Positions 36,144 through 48,349 of a DNA stretch of 64,000 nt are shown one piece after another. The stretch lies in the NCBI RefSeq assembly GCF_009766065.1, contig NZ_LMUE01000005.1:310001-374000 (forward strand), read 5' to 3'. The DNA is from Dyella sp. S184 (GTDB lineage Bacteria > Pseudomonadota > Gammaproteobacteria > Xanthomonadales > Rhodanobacteraceae). The notes beneath the pieces were generated by a model. It did no database searches. It saw nothing but the letters and a program-made list of their open reading frames with translations, and was not told where the DNA came from. Every line of letters begins with the position of its first letter. Position 1 is the first letter of the stretch. The position numbers and the translations under genes were made by a program.

Positions 36144-37061
36144 TCAATAAGGCGCAGGGGCATCCGCCGGCCGTGTCTTGAAGCGCTTGTGCACCCACAG
36201 ATACTGTTCCGGCGCCTCGTGCACCATCTGCTCGATGCAGGCGTTGACGCGTGCCGTGTCGGCCAGCACATCCGTGCCCGGAAAGCCTTCCAGTGGTGCG
36301 CCCAGACGCAGGGCGTAGCCCTGGCCACCCGGCAGGCGGCGATGGAAGAACGGGATCACCACCGCGCCGGACATCCTGGCCAGGTGGTGGGTGGCGGTGA
36401 TGGTAGCCGCCGGTATACCGAAGAACGGCACGAACACGCTGTCCTTGCTGCGCATGTCCTGGTCCGGCGCGTACCACAGCGTGCCGCCGCCGCGCAGGTG
36501 TTTCACCGTGCCGCGGATGTCGTCCTTGTCGAACATTGCCTCGGCGTAATGCAGGCGCGAGCGCAGCACGATCCACTCGAACACGGCTGAATCCATTTTC
36601 CGGTACATGCCGGAAATCCGGATGCGTTGCGAGACCAGCCGCGCGCACAGTTCCAGATGCGAGAAGTGGCCGCCCACCAGCAGCACGCCCTTGCCCTGCG
36701 CACGCGCGGCTTCCAGATGCTGCAGTCCCTCGATGCGGGTCGGGGTGCGCGCCATGCGCCGATCGCTGCCCATCCAGCCCAACGCGAACTCGACCATCAT
36801 CAGGCCGATGTCGCGCAGGTTGGCATCGACCAGCCTGGCTTGTGCGGCCGCATCGAGTTCAGGGAAGCACAGCGCGATATTCGCTTCAGCGACATGCCGT
36901 CGTTGCGAGGGAACGCGCAGCACTAGCGCGCCGAGCCGGCGGCCGAGCCACAGCAGCGCGGCCTGCGGCAGTTGCGCGATCAGCCAGATCACGGCCACGC
37001 CGAACCATGCCGGCCAATGGCGCGGAGCAAGCAGCGAGCGGGTGAAGGTGGGGCGGGGCAT
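36144..37061 (-). CDS. Lipid A biosynthesis acyltransferase, LpxL/HtrB family
   Basis: A 305-residue inner-membrane acyltransferase. An N-terminal hydrophobic segment (about residues 18-38) anchors it, and the catalytic HX4E motif is H132-E137 in LLVGGHFSHLELCARL. This family adds secondary acyl chains (laurate or myristate) to Kdo2-lipid IVA, and the divergent neighbour is kdtA, which makes that substrate, so the pairing fits. An ATG nine bases upstream at 37070 is equally possible. Which LpxL/LpxM/LpxP member it is cannot be told from sequence alone. Confidence 0.88.
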   Translation of the reverse strand: MPRPTFTRSLLAPRHWPAWFGVAVIWLIAQLPQAALLWLGRRLGALVLRVPSQRRHVAEANIALCFPELDAAAQARLVDANLRDIGLMMVEFALGWMGSDRRMARTPTRIEGLQHLEAARAQGKGVLLVGGHFSHLELCARLVSQRIRISGMYRKMDSAVFEWIVLRSRLHYAEAMFDKDDIRGTVKHLRGGGTLWYAPDQDMRSKDSVFVPFFGIPAATITATHHLARMSGAVVIPFFHRRLPGGQGYALRLGAPLEGFPGTDVLADTARVNACIEQMVHEAPEQYLWVHKRFKTRPADAPAPY

Positions 37062-37123
37062 GCCGGGCATCGTGCGTATTGTAGCGGGCCGCCTCGCATC
37101 AGGCCCATGCGGGCCGCTCTCGC

Positions 37124-37129
37124 TATACT
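37124..37129 (+). promoter_or_regulatory. Candidate -10 for kdtA
   Basis: TATACT lies 27 bases before the kdtA start in an otherwise GC-rich stretch between the divergent lpxL-like and kdtA genes. No convincing -35 is seen at the expected distance. The flanking GCGGGCCGC is repeated directly on its upstream side. Confidence 0.3.
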
Positions 37130-37155
37130 CCTGCGTTGCCGGCAAGGATCGACCG

Positions 37156-38421
37156 TTGCGCTACCTCTATACCCTCGCGATGTTCCTGGTAACGCCCGTG
37201 CTGGTACTGCGCCTACTCGCGCGTGGGGTGCGTTCGCGACCGTATCCCCGGCGCTGGCCGGAGCGCTTCGGCTTCTTCCGGTCACCAGGCTTCAGCGGCA
37301 GTGTGTGGGTGCACGCCGTATCGGTCGGCGAGGTGAATGCGGCGGAGCCGTTGATCAAGGCATTGCGTCGGGATTATCCGGACGCGCCGCTGGTGATCAC
37401 CACGATCACCCCGACCGGCACGGCCCGGGTGCATCAGCTGTTTGGCGACAGCGTGTTCCATGTTTACTTGCCGTACGACCTGCCGTTTTCAGTGAGCCGT
37501 TTCCTCAACCGGGTGCGGCCACGGCTGGCGCTTATCGTGGAAACCGAGATCTGGCCAAACCTGTATTTCGCCTGCCGCCGTCGCGGCATCCCGCTGATGA
37601 TCGTCAACGCGCGATTGTCCGAGCGCTCGATGCGCGGCTACCGACCATTCCGTGCGCTGGCGCGCTCGGCGTTGCGCTGCGTACGCCAGATTGCCGCGCA
37701 GTCACGCACCGATGCTGCGCGTTATCGGCTGCTAGGCGCGGATCCGCAACAGATAGTGGTTACCGGCAACATGAAGTTCGACATGCTGATACCGGAGGGT
37801 GCGGTGGCTGATGGCGCGGCGATGCGCAATCACTGGGGACCGCGGCGGCCGGTCTGGATGGCGGCCAGCACGCACGAAGGCGAGGAACAGGCCGCACTCG
37901 AGGCGCATCTGCAGGTGCTCACGCGATTGCCGGATGCGTTGTTGTTGCTGGCGCCACGTCATCCGGAACGTTTCCGCCTGATCGAAAACTCGGTGCGCAG
38001 CCTGGGTTTTTCGGTGGGCACGCGTAGCGCCGACGGCACGCCGTCACCGTCGAACCAGGTGTTCGTGATCGATGCGATGGGTCAATTGATGCCGTTCTTT
38101 GCGGCGGCCGATGTGGCCTTCGTTGGCGGCAGTCTGGTGCCGATCGGCGGCCACAACGTGCTGGAGCCGGCAGCCTTGTCGATCCCGGTGCTGGTGGGGC
38201 CGCATACCTTCAACTTTGAAGAGATCACACGCAGCCTGATCCAGCAGGGCGGAGCCGAGCTGGTGAGGGACAGCAGTCAGCTCGGTCCCGACGTACTGCA
38301 ACTGCTGCGCGATCCGGTTAAACGGGAACGCATGGGACTGGCAGCACAACAGGTTTTCGAACGCGAGCGTGGTGCCGTGCAGCGCATCATGCAGATGATC
38401 GATACCTTGCTGCAGGAATAG
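37156..38421 (+). CDS. waaA: 3-deoxy-D-manno-octulosonic-acid (Kdo) transferase
   Basis: The 421-residue KdtA/WaaA adds Kdo from CMP-Kdo to lipid IVA at the cytoplasmic face of the inner membrane. It has an N-terminal hydrophobic anchor (LRYLYTLAMFLVTPVLVLRLL), WVHAVSVGEVNAAEPLIKAL, the ETEIWPN motif with its conserved glutamates, and a GT-B C-domain (FVGGSLVPIGGHNVLEPAAL). The TTG start at 37156 follows AAGGA by seven bases and matches family length; a long open frame upstream is antisense to the acyltransferase gene. An intrinsic bidirectional terminator follows. Confidence 0.93.
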   Translation: MRYLYTLAMFLVTPVLVLRLLARGVRSRPYPRRWPERFGFFRSPGFSGSVWVHAVSVGEVNAAEPLIKALRRDYPDAPLVITTITPTGTARVHQLFGDSVFHVYLPYDLPFSVSRFLNRVRPRLALIVETEIWPNLYFACRRRGIPLMIVNARLSERSMRGYRPFRALARSALRCVRQIAAQSRTDAARYRLLGADPQQIVVTGNMKFDMLIPEGAVADGAAMRNHWGPRRPVWMAASTHEGEEQAALEAHLQVLTRLPDALLLLAPRHPERFRLIENSVRSLGFSVGTRSADGTPSPSNQVFVIDAMGQLMPFFAAADVAFVGGSLVPIGGHNVLEPAALSIPVLVGPHTFNFEEITRSLIQQGGAELVRDSSQLGPDVLQLLRDPVKRERMGLAAQQVFERERGAVQRIMQMIDTLLQE

Positions 38422-38423
38422 CC

Positions 38424-38462
38424 ACAAAAAAATACGGCCGGGCGTGAGCCCGGCCGTATTCT
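38424..38462. terminator. Bidirectional terminator between kdtA and tolC
   Basis: Perfect 13-base stem AATACGGCCGGGC / GCCCGGCCGTATT with loop GTGA. An A run on its left gives the minus-strand transcript a U tract, and the convergent kdtA and tolC genes both end beside it. Confidence 0.85.
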
Positions 38463-38485
38463 GCAATGCGATCGGCGGTTGCGGT

Positions 38486-39835
38486 TTACTGCAGCAGCGC
38501 GTTGATCGTCTGGATGTCCTTCAGTTCGACCGTACCGGCAGACTGTAGGAGCAGCAGCTTGTTCAGCACGAACTGATGCCGGGCCTGCGAATAGGTGCTC
38601 TCCGAGGAAGTCAGCGTCTGGATCGCCAGCAGTACGTCGGTCATCGTCTGGGTACCCACCGAGAAGCCCGCGCGGGTTGCCTCCAACGCCTCCTGGCCCG
38701 ATTGCACCGCAGCCTTGCCAGACTGCACCTGGGCGATGCCGGCGAGCACTGAGCGGTAGTAGTTCAAGGTGCTGGCCTTGATCTGGCGACGCGCGGATTC
38801 CATGGCATCCTGGGCAGCATCGCGCTGGTCGATCGACTGGCGTACCTGTGACTGGACGAGGCCGCCGGAGAAGATCGGCACGCTCAAGGTCAGCCCGATC
38901 GTGGTCGAGGCGGGCGTGTTCTGGTGGATATCGGCGTTCTGGTACCAGCTCGAACTCTTGCCGTAGGTGACGTTGGCGCTGATTGTCGGCAGGTGGCCCG
39001 CGCGGGCGGCGCTGATGTTGTGCTCGGCCGTCTCGACGTTGTCGCGCTGCGCGAGCAGGCTGGGATTGGACTCCAGCGCGGTCTTCACCCAGGCGTCGGC
39101 GTCGTTCGGTATCGGCGGATCGAGCGGCAGGTCGTTACGCAGCTTTTTCAGGTTGCCGGTCGGTTGGCCGGTGATCTGGCTCAGCGCCTCACGGTCGTTG
39201 TCGAGAGTGTTCTGGGCGACAATCGTCTGTGCCTTGGCGGCCTCGTAAGCGGCCTTGGCCTGATACGCGCCGGTGATCGCCGCCACGCCGACCTTGTACT
39301 GCTGGTCGGCCTGGTCGTACTGCCGCTTGAGGGCGTCTTCGTTGGCCTTGGCAAAGGTCAGCTCGTCCTCGTCGGTGAGGACGGTGAAGTAGGCGGTGGT
39401 GACGCGTACGAACAGGTCCTGCAGTGCCGCCTGGTAGGTCTGGTCCTGGGCATCCGCGGCCGAGTGGGCTGCCTTCAGGTTGGCGTACTTACTGAAGTCG
39501 AGCACGCTCTGGCTGAGCTGGCCGCTGATGTCGCGCGTACGGGTATGGCCGAAACCGCTGCTGTCGATGGTCTGGCCCGGGTTGTTCGGGTCCTCGATAA
39601 TCTCGCTGCCGTCGCTCTTGGTCTGGCTGAAGGTCAATCCGGCCGAGACCTGCGGGAGCAACAGCGCGCGTGCCTGATCCACGCCTTCGCCGGTGGATAG
39701 TCGAGTGGCATCGGCCTGCGCCAGCACCGGATCATTGGCGCGCGCTTGCTGGTAGGCATCGAGCAGATCCTCGCCATGGCTTGGCAGCGAAATGGCGGCC
39801 ATCGCCAGGGCCAGAGTGAGCAGCTTCAAACGCAT
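38486..39835 (-). CDS. tolC: TolC-type outer-membrane efflux/secretion channel
   Basis: A 449-residue exported protein with signal peptide LLTLALAMAAISLPSHG and mature start EDLLDAYQQARANDPVLAQA, a typical TolC N-terminus. The two structural repeats include GLTFSQTKSDGSE, ISGQLSQSVLDFSKY and the second-half counterpart TIGLTLSVPIFSGGLVQSQV. TolC forms the trimeric outer-membrane conduit for type I secretion and multidrug efflux. Unlike the channel gene at 16.7 kb it has no lipobox and stands alone beside pcm, an arrangement common in gammaproteobacteria, so it is probably the general-purpose channel. Confidence 0.9.
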   Translation of the reverse strand: MRLKLLTLALAMAAISLPSHGEDLLDAYQQARANDPVLAQADATRLSTGEGVDQARALLLPQVSAGLTFSQTKSDGSEIIEDPNNPGQTIDSSGFGHTRTRDISGQLSQSVLDFSKYANLKAAHSAADAQDQTYQAALQDLFVRVTTAYFTVLTDEDELTFAKANEDALKRQYDQADQQYKVGVAAITGAYQAKAAYEAAKAQTIVAQNTLDNDREALSQITGQPTGNLKKLRNDLPLDPPIPNDADAWVKTALESNPSLLAQRDNVETAEHNISAARAGHLPTISANVTYGKSSSWYQNADIHQNTPASTTIGLTLSVPIFSGGLVQSQVRQSIDQRDAAQDAMESARRQIKASTLNYYRSVLAGIAQVQSGKAAVQSGQEALEATRAGFSVGTQTMTDVLLAIQTLTSSESTYSQARHQFVLNKLLLLQSAGTVELKDIQTINALLQ

Positions 39836-39870
39836 GGGTTGCCTCGTGGGGATTCGGTCGGGGGCGTAGT

Positions 39871-40530
39871 TCAGAAGACGAACCGTTGGGGCGGTTCGGC
39901 ATGAGTCAGGTATGGCAGGTCGGTTTCGAACAGCACTTCTTCGCGGTAGCGGCCCGCGCCTTCATGGGTCAGCAAGGTGGCGTGCTGCACCGGCGACTGC
40001 CCGTGCACAATCAACGCACGACCGCCGGGTTTGAGCCAGGTCAGCCAGCGCGCAGGAATCTCGGCTACCGCGCCGGTTACCACCAGCGCGTCGAACAGCC
40101 CCTGCGGTTGCCACGCGTTGACTGCTTCGCCGGTGATCAGGGTGGCGTTGGCAATGCCCGCGGCAAGCAGACGCTTGGTGGCTGCCGCGATGAAATCGGC
40201 GTGGATGTCGAGGCTCGTTACCTGGGCCGACAGCGTGGCCATGCAGGCGGTGAGAAAGCCCGAACCGGTGCCGATCTCCAGTACCTGATCGGTCGGCTGC
40301 AAGGCTAGCGCCTGCAGCACGCGGCCTTCCACCACCGGCTTCATCATCACCTCGCCGTGGCCCAGTGGCAGGCACAGGTCGGCAAAGGCCAGCTGGCGAT
40401 GCGCGCTATCGACGAAATCCTCGCGATGCACGTGGCTGATGACATCCAGCACGCGGGCGTCCAGCACCTCCCACGGGCGCACCTGGTTTTCCACCATGTT
40501 CAGCCGTGCCTGCTCGAAGTTCATCGCCAT
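39871..40530 (-). CDS. pcm: Protein-L-isoaspartate O-methyltransferase family protein
   Basis: A 219-residue SAM-dependent methyltransferase with the SAM motif VLEIGTGSGFLTACMATLS and the family segment FVDSAHRQLAFADLCLPLGHGEVMMKP. Pcm enzymes methylate isoaspartyl residues to start repair of aged proteins. The family's usual post-motif DG segment is shortened (LFDALVVTGAVAEIPA), and close relatives next to tolC in Xanthomonadales are often annotated only as Pcm-like. It lies 35 bases upstream of tolC on the same strand and may be co-transcribed. Confidence 0.82.
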   Translation of the reverse strand: MAMNFEQARLNMVENQVRPWEVLDARVLDVISHVHREDFVDSAHRQLAFADLCLPLGHGEVMMKPVVEGRVLQALALQPTDQVLEIGTGSGFLTACMATLSAQVTSLDIHADFIAAATKRLLAAGIANATLITGEAVNAWQPQGLFDALVVTGAVAEIPARWLTWLKPGGRALIVHGQSPVQHATLLTHEGAGRYREEVLFETDLPYLTHAEPPQRFVF

Positions 40531-40737
40531 CTGCTGGTGTCCCGTACGGATCGAAAAAGGTCAAAAAGGATAAGCGCTTGCGCCCGGTCCCACAACGATA
40601 ACCTTCGACAACGACAAGCCTGCCGCTTGCGCGCCGGCCTACGTAGTGCCGGAAGTCATCGCAAGCGGTTGACGGCCGTCACCTGGCGCAAGGGTGCACA
40701 TGAATGGCGTGCCTGAACCGAGCGGAAGGTAGCATTC

Positions 40738-40766
40738 TGGAAAATAATTGAACCGTCTCGTATAAT
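40738..40766 (+). promoter_or_regulatory. Candidate promoter of the TetR gene
   Basis: A consensus TATAAT (40761-40766) lies 33 bases before the start, with TGGAAA 17 bases upstream as a weak -35. The AT-rich AATAATTGAACCGTCTCG between them is a likely site for autoregulation by the TetR protein; no clean palindrome is visible. Confidence 0.45.
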
Positions 40767-40799
40767 AAAGTCTGGATTCCCATTTGTGAAGGTGCGGGC

Positions 40800-41453
40800 A
40801 TGGTTACCAGCGCGCAAATCAGACCCCAGCAGGGCCCTGGTCGCCCGAAGGACATGGAAAAGCGTGCGGCGATCCTGGTCGCGGCCAAGGCATTATTCAT
40901 CCGCAATGCGTTTGCAGGAACCAGCATGGATGCCATTGCGGCAGACGCTGGTGTGTCCAAGCTCACCGTGTACAGCCATTTTGGTGACAAGGACAATCTG
41001 TTCCGTGAGGTGATCCGCTCGCGCATCCAGGATCTGCTGCCGGAGGAGACTTATCTCTTCGACGCGCACGTCGATATCCGCGATACCTTGCTGCGGGTGG
41101 CGCTGACGCATGCCCATGTGGACTGCAATCCAGAAACCGTGGGTACCTTCCGCGCCATCCTCAGCGACTGCCGCCAGGGCAATCCGCGCTACGGCCGGCT
41201 GATCTGGGAAGAGGGCTCGACGCGCACGCATGGCTTGATGGAACGCCTGCTGACGCAGGCGGTTGACGCCGGCCAGCTGGAAATTGAGGACGTGCCGCGC
41301 GCCTGCGTGCAGTTCCTTACGCTGATCAAGGGCAACCTGATGATGCGTCAGATGTTCGGCTGTACCGATTGCCCCGAGAGCTATGCCCAGGAAATCGAGG
41401 CCACCGCGCGCGCCGGCGTCACCATGTTCCTGCGTGCCTATCGGCCGCGTTGA
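40800..41453 (+). CDS. TetR/AcrR-family transcriptional regulator
   Basis: 217 residues with the TetR helix-turn-helix at about 20-65 (RAAILVAAKALFIRNAFAGT, AGVSKLTVYSHFGDKDNLF) and a C-terminal ligand-binding domain of the AefR-like type (CVQFLTLIKGNLMMRQMFG). Such proteins repress efflux or detoxification genes until an effector binds. An AAGGTG site precedes the ATG. It is divergent from pcm-tolC, with 269 bases between, and efflux through TolC is one possible target; this is inference. Confidence 0.88.
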   Translation: MVTSAQIRPQQGPGRPKDMEKRAAILVAAKALFIRNAFAGTSMDAIAADAGVSKLTVYSHFGDKDNLFREVIRSRIQDLLPEETYLFDAHVDIRDTLLRVALTHAHVDCNPETVGTFRAILSDCRQGNPRYGRLIWEEGSTRTHGLMERLLTQAVDAGQLEIEDVPRACVQFLTLIKGNLMMRQMFGCTDCPESYAQEIEATARAGVTMFLRAYRPR

Positions 41454-41500
41454 GCCGTGCACTCGCCGACTGCCCCGCTTCGTGCTTGAATAGCCCGGTT

Positions 41501-43576
<2,076 letters not shown>

Positions 43577-43585
43577 GGGCCACCG

Positions 43586-45424
43586 ATGAAACTCTCAGTT
43601 CCGTTCGTCCAGTTGCCGCTGCATTTCGACGCTGAACGGCTGTCTGAGGAGGTGCGTGCTTTCGACAAATCCTGCTGGCGTCTGCATCCACAGAAGTTTC
43701 CCGGCAATTTTGCGTTGCCGCTGATTTCGGTGAACGGCAATCCCGACAATGACGCCATCAACGGCCCGATGCGGCCAACACCCTATCTCGAACAATGCCC
43801 TTACCTGACTCAGGTGCTGCATAGGATAGGTGCGGTGTGGGGACGCACGCGCCTGATGAAGCTGAGCGGTCACGCCGAGGTCACGCCGCACGCCGATGTC
43901 AGCTACTACTGGCGCGAGCGCACGCGCGTCCACGTACCGATTGTGACCAAGCCCACCGTTCGGTTCTTCTGCGGCGAAGCTGAAGTCAATATGGCAGCTG
44001 GTGAGTGCTGGATTTTCGATACTTGGCGCAGCCACAAGGTGATCAATGCCGACGAGGACGAACGGATCCACCTGGTAGCAGACACGGTCGGCAGTGAAGG
44101 ATTCTGGGGTCTGGTCAATCGCGGTCGGGCGCCGGGGCAACCCGGCTTCGAAAGCTGGCGCGAAGAAGCTGTTGCAGCGACGCTCGAAGAATGTCCCACG
44201 CTGCTATATGAGTCAGTCAATGTGCCCGTGGTGATGACTCCATGGGAACTACAGGAGCATCTGGTCTTCCTTCTCGGGGACGTAAACCCCCACCAGTACC
44301 TGGCTACGGCGCAGCAAGTGGCAACGCAATTCATTACCAACTGGAAGATGCTGTGGGCGCAATACGGTACTGACCGCACGGGATGGCCGTTCTATCGCGA
44401 AGAGTTGAACGCATTCGCGCATGCCATGGAAAAGATCACGGCGCCGCTCATGCTAGTCAATGGCACAAAGGTCATGGACGCTCTGCGCCCCATGCTGCTG
44501 GACGTCGCTATCGCTGGTGCCGGCAAGGATCTCGGTGCCTACGAGCCGCGGCGGCCTGTGGTGTCCGGATCACGGCCTGCCGTGAATGATCGCGATAAAG
44601 TATTCGATCGCCCGGTGTTCATCGTCTCGTCGCCACGTTCGGGCTCGACCTTGCTGTTCGAAACATTGGCACAGGCTCCAGGTCTGTTCACCACCGGGCA
44701 GGAGAGTCATGGCTTGATCGAAGGCATCCAGGGGCTGCATCCAGCGCATCGGGACTATGAATCCAACCGGCTCGATGCGGCAGCAGTGACGCCAGTACGG
44801 ATGAAAGAGTTGCGCGATCGCCTGCTTGCCAAATTGCGTGACAGAGAGGGACAGCCAGCATCGCAGAGGCCGATTCGTCTGCTGGAGAAAACCCCGAAGA
44901 ACGCATTGCGCGTACCTTTTCTGGCAAAAATATTCCCGGAGGCGCAGTTCCTGTATCTGTACCGCGATCCACGCCAGACACTGAGCAGCATGATCGAGGC
45001 CTGGCAGTCTGGCCGTTTTCGCATGTACCCGGACCTCCCCGACTGGAATGGCCTGCCATGGTCGCTGCTGCTCGTGCCGGGCTGGCGTGAGCTGATCGGA
45101 CGGCCACTGCAGGAGATCGTGGCAGCGCAGTGGGAGACCACCACGCGCATCCTGCTGGACGATCTCGAGGCGCTGGCGCCCGGTCGTTGCCATGTAGCAC
45201 GATACGATGCCTTCCTCGCGGATCCGGCGGCTGAAGTGGCGCGACTATGCGGCGCGCTTGAACTCGAGTGGGATCGTTCGCTCGATGGGGTGCTCCCACT
45301 TTCCTGCCATACCGTCACCGAGCCCGCTTCCGACAAATGGCGGCGACATGAGGATCTGATCGAACAGGTCATTCCAGGCCTGCAGGCCACGCTCGATCGA
45401 GCCGAGCGGTTCATCGCACGCTGA
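43586..45424 (+). CDS. Two-domain aspartyl/asparaginyl beta-hydroxylase - sulfotransferase protein
   Basis: 612 residues. Residues about 1-170 form an aspartyl beta-hydroxylase-like 2-oxoglutarate/iron domain: H102-x-D104 in EVTPHADVSYYWRERTRVHV and H150 in WIFDTWRSHKV. Residues about 190-335 form a linker with no recognised fold. Residues about 340-610 are a sulfotransferase with the PAPS loop IVSSPRSGSTLLFETL and the LYRDPRQTLSSMIEAWQSG 3'-phosphate motif. One chain may thus hydroxylate a substrate and sulfate the new hydroxyl; substrate unknown. The start follows AAGGG and is nine bases after thiC, and the next terminator comes after this gene, so it is probably on the riboswitch-controlled transcript. 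Both domains retain their key residues. Confidence 0.82.
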   Translation: MKLSVPFVQLPLHFDAERLSEEVRAFDKSCWRLHPQKFPGNFALPLISVNGNPDNDAINGPMRPTPYLEQCPYLTQVLHRIGAVWGRTRLMKLSGHAEVTPHADVSYYWRERTRVHVPIVTKPTVRFFCGEAEVNMAAGECWIFDTWRSHKVINADEDERIHLVADTVGSEGFWGLVNRGRAPGQPGFESWREEAVAATLEECPTLLYESVNVPVVMTPWELQEHLVFLLGDVNPHQYLATAQQVATQFITNWKMLWAQYGTDRTGWPFYREELNAFAHAMEKITAPLMLVNGTKVMDALRPMLLDVAIAGAGKDLGAYEPRRPVVSGSRPAVNDRDKVFDRPVFIVSSPRSGSTLLFETLAQAPGLFTTGQESHGLIEGIQGLHPAHRDYESNRLDAAAVTPVRMKELRDRLLAKLRDREGQPASQRPIRLLEKTPKNALRVPFLAKIFPEAQFLYLYRDPRQTLSSMIEAWQSGRFRMYPDLPDWNGLPWSLLLVPGWRELIGRPLQEIVAAQWETTTRILLDDLEALAPGRCHVARYDAFLADPAAEVARLCGALELEWDRSLDGVLPLSCHTVTEPASDKWRRHEDLIEQVIPGLQATLDRAERFIAR

Positions 45425-45481
45425 ACGATCAAACACGCTACAGGCAATAAACAGGTCGACCGTGGTGCCTGCTGCGATGGG

Positions 45482-45514
45482 AGCCAGGTTGAAGTGTTCT
45501 TCACCTGGCTTTTC
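45482..45514 (+). terminator. Intrinsic terminator ending the thiC transcript
   Basis: AGCCAGGT-T-GAAG, loop TGTT, CTTC-ACCTGGCT followed by TTTT. One T is bulged in the stem. It lies 58 bases after the fusion gene and before the ferritin-like gene. Confidence 0.75.
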
Positions 45515-45593
45515 CATGCGGATTCCTACGCTGCGTGGACTTTCGGCGGAAATACACGTCGATGCCCGTCCCCTCATCCCGCAGGAGCAAGCC

Positions 45594-46193
45594 ATGGCCA
45601 AGACCAAGCCGTTCGTCAGCGACATCGAGAACATCCGCAAGCGCGCACGCAAGGACATCGAGAAGGGCGCGATGACCGCGGGCTACAGCGCCGACCGTGC
45701 CACCGTGGTCAAGCTGCTCAATCATGCGCTGGCGACCGAACTGGTCTGCGTGCTGCGCTACAAGTACCACTACTACATGGCGTCGGGCATCAACTCGCAA
45801 AGCGTCAAGGCCGAATTCCTGGAACATGCAAACGAGGAGCAGGGTCACGCCGACCTGATCGCCGAGCGCATCACCCAGCTCGATGGCAAGCCGAACCTGT
45901 CGCCGGAAGGCATGCTCAGCCGCAGTCATGCCGACTATGTCGAGGGCGAAGATCTGGTCGACATGATCAAGGAAGACCTGGTCGCCGAGCGCATCGCGAT
46001 CGACAGCTACCGCGAGATCATCGATTACATCGGTACCGATGATTCGACCACGCGGCGCATGCTGGAAGGCATTCTGGCGATGGAAGAAGAACACGCCGAA
46101 GACATGAACACGCTGCTGGAGCAGCTGGGCAAGAAGGGTGAGCCAGCCAAGCCGGCGCCCGGCAAGAAGTCGGCTGGCAGCAAGCACGACTGA
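45594..46193 (+). CDS. Ferritin-like (bacterioferritin-type) di-iron protein
   Basis: A 199-residue four-helix protein with ferritin-like ligands: E in LATELVCVLRYKYHYYM, EEQGH in EHANEEQGHADLI, E in EDLVAERIAIDSYREII and the EEEH of AMEEEHAEDM. It may store iron or protect against oxidative damage like Dps or bacterioferritin. Its Lys/Pro-rich tail (KPAPGKKSAGSKHD) is unusual and could bind DNA or surfaces. The ATG at 45594 has a GCAGGAG site; the frame is open upstream but lacks one. Confidence 0.82.
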   Translation: MAKTKPFVSDIENIRKRARKDIEKGAMTAGYSADRATVVKLLNHALATELVCVLRYKYHYYMASGINSQSVKAEFLEHANEEQGHADLIAERITQLDGKPNLSPEGMLSRSHADYVEGEDLVDMIKEDLVAERIAIDSYREIIDYIGTDDSTTRRMLEGILAMEEEHAEDMNTLLEQLGKKGEPAKPAPGKKSAGSKHD

Positions 46194-46201
46194 GTTTCTT
46201 C

Positions 46202-46229
46202 GTGGATGGTGCGTATGCGCACCATCCAC
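46202..46229. terminator. Perfect 12-bp hairpin between convergent genes
   Basis: GTGGATGGTGCG, loop TATG, CGCACCATCCAC. It lies between the convergent ferritin-like and quinone-reductase-like genes. There is no T run, so it may be a weak or factor-dependent terminator or an mRNA-end structure. Confidence 0.5.
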
Positions 46230-46239
46230 CAGTCACATA

Positions 46240-47256
46240 TCACCAGCCAGCCAGTGTGAGTTTGCCGATACTGGTGCCTGATTCAAGCCGACGATGTGCC
46301 TCACGCAAGTTGGCAGCGTTGATCGGTGTCAGTGTTTCGGTGCGAGTACTGCGTAGTTCGCCGGCATCAAACAATGCAGCCACGCGCTCGAGAATGCGCC
46401 CCTGCTCGGCCTGATCTGGCGTCTTGAAGCGCGGACGGGCGAACATCATTTCCCAGTGGATGCCGATGCACTTGGCCTTGTACGGGTCGCCGATCTTCAG
46501 CATGCCGCTGGGTTCCACGATCAGGCCGACATGGCCTTGCGGCGCCAGCAACTCGCCCAGGGTTTCCCAGTAACGATCGGTGTCGGCGAGATTGATCGCG
46601 GCATCGATCTGCGTGAAGCCCAACGCCGCCAGTTGCGGCGCCAGCGGCTCACGATGATTGATAACATGCTGCGCGCCCATCGTGCGGCACCATTCGATGG
46701 TCTCGGGACGCGAGGCCGTGGCGATCACTGTAAAGCCGGCGCGCCGCGCCAGCTGTATCGCGATCGAGCCGACACCACCGGCACCAGCGATGACAAGCAA
46801 CGACTTGCCTTCGCCACCATGCTCGCTGTCGAACGGCATGCGCTGGAACAGCAGCTCCCATACGGTGATCGCCGTCAGCGGCAGCGCCGCCGCATCGGCA
46901 AGATCCAGCGATTGTGGTGCATGGCCGACCAAGCATGCATCGACCAACTGGTACTCGGCATTGCTGCCGGCGCGGGTGACATCACCGGCGTAGTACACGC
47001 GGTCGCCCGGTTTGAACCCGGTGACCGACTCGCCGATCGCTTCGACCGTACCGGCCGCGTCATAGCCGAGCACTTTCGGCTGCGCTTCGACCTGCGGCTT
47101 GGGCGAGCGGATCTTGGTGTCGACCGGATTCACCGAGACGGCTTCGACGCGCACCAGCAAATCGTGTGCGCTGGCAACCGGTCTGGGTAGTTCGACATCG
47201 ACGAGGGATTCCGGGTCGTCGATCGGCAGATAACGGGTGAGGGCGACGGCTTTCAT
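46240..47256 (-). CDS. Zinc-type alcohol dehydrogenase-like / quinone oxidoreductase (MDR family)
   Basis: 338 residues with a GroES-like N-domain (VRVEAVSVNPVDTKIRSP, VLGYDAAGTVEAIG) and a Rossmann fold with GAGGVGSIAIQLARRAGFTVIATAS for NAD(P)H. Zinc ligands of classical alcohol dehydrogenases are missing, so it is a quinone-oxidoreductase-like enzyme (ZADH/COG0604) reducing quinones or enones. GGGAG precedes the start at 47256. It lies 42 bases downstream of the aldo/keto reductase gene, and with the MFS gene forms an apparent three-gene unit divergent from a LysR regulator. Confidence 0.88.
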   Translation of the reverse strand: MKAVALTRYLPIDDPESLVDVELPRPVASAHDLLVRVEAVSVNPVDTKIRSPKPQVEAQPKVLGYDAAGTVEAIGESVTGFKPGDRVYYAGDVTRAGSNAEYQLVDACLVGHAPQSLDLADAAALPLTAITVWELLFQRMPFDSEHGGEGKSLLVIAGAGGVGSIAIQLARRAGFTVIATASRPETIEWCRTMGAQHVINHREPLAPQLAALGFTQIDAAINLADTDRYWETLGELLAPQGHVGLIVEPSGMLKIGDPYKAKCIGIHWEMMFARPRFKTPDQAEQGRILERVAALFDAGELRSTRTETLTPINAANLREAHRRLESGTSIGKLTLAGW

Positions 47257-47297
47257 GGGGACTCCCGGGTAATGCATGGCTTGCATGATGGGACGAT

Positions 47298-48329
<1,032 letters not shown>

Positions 48330-48349
48330 GAAAGAGGTCCTTGCGAAAG

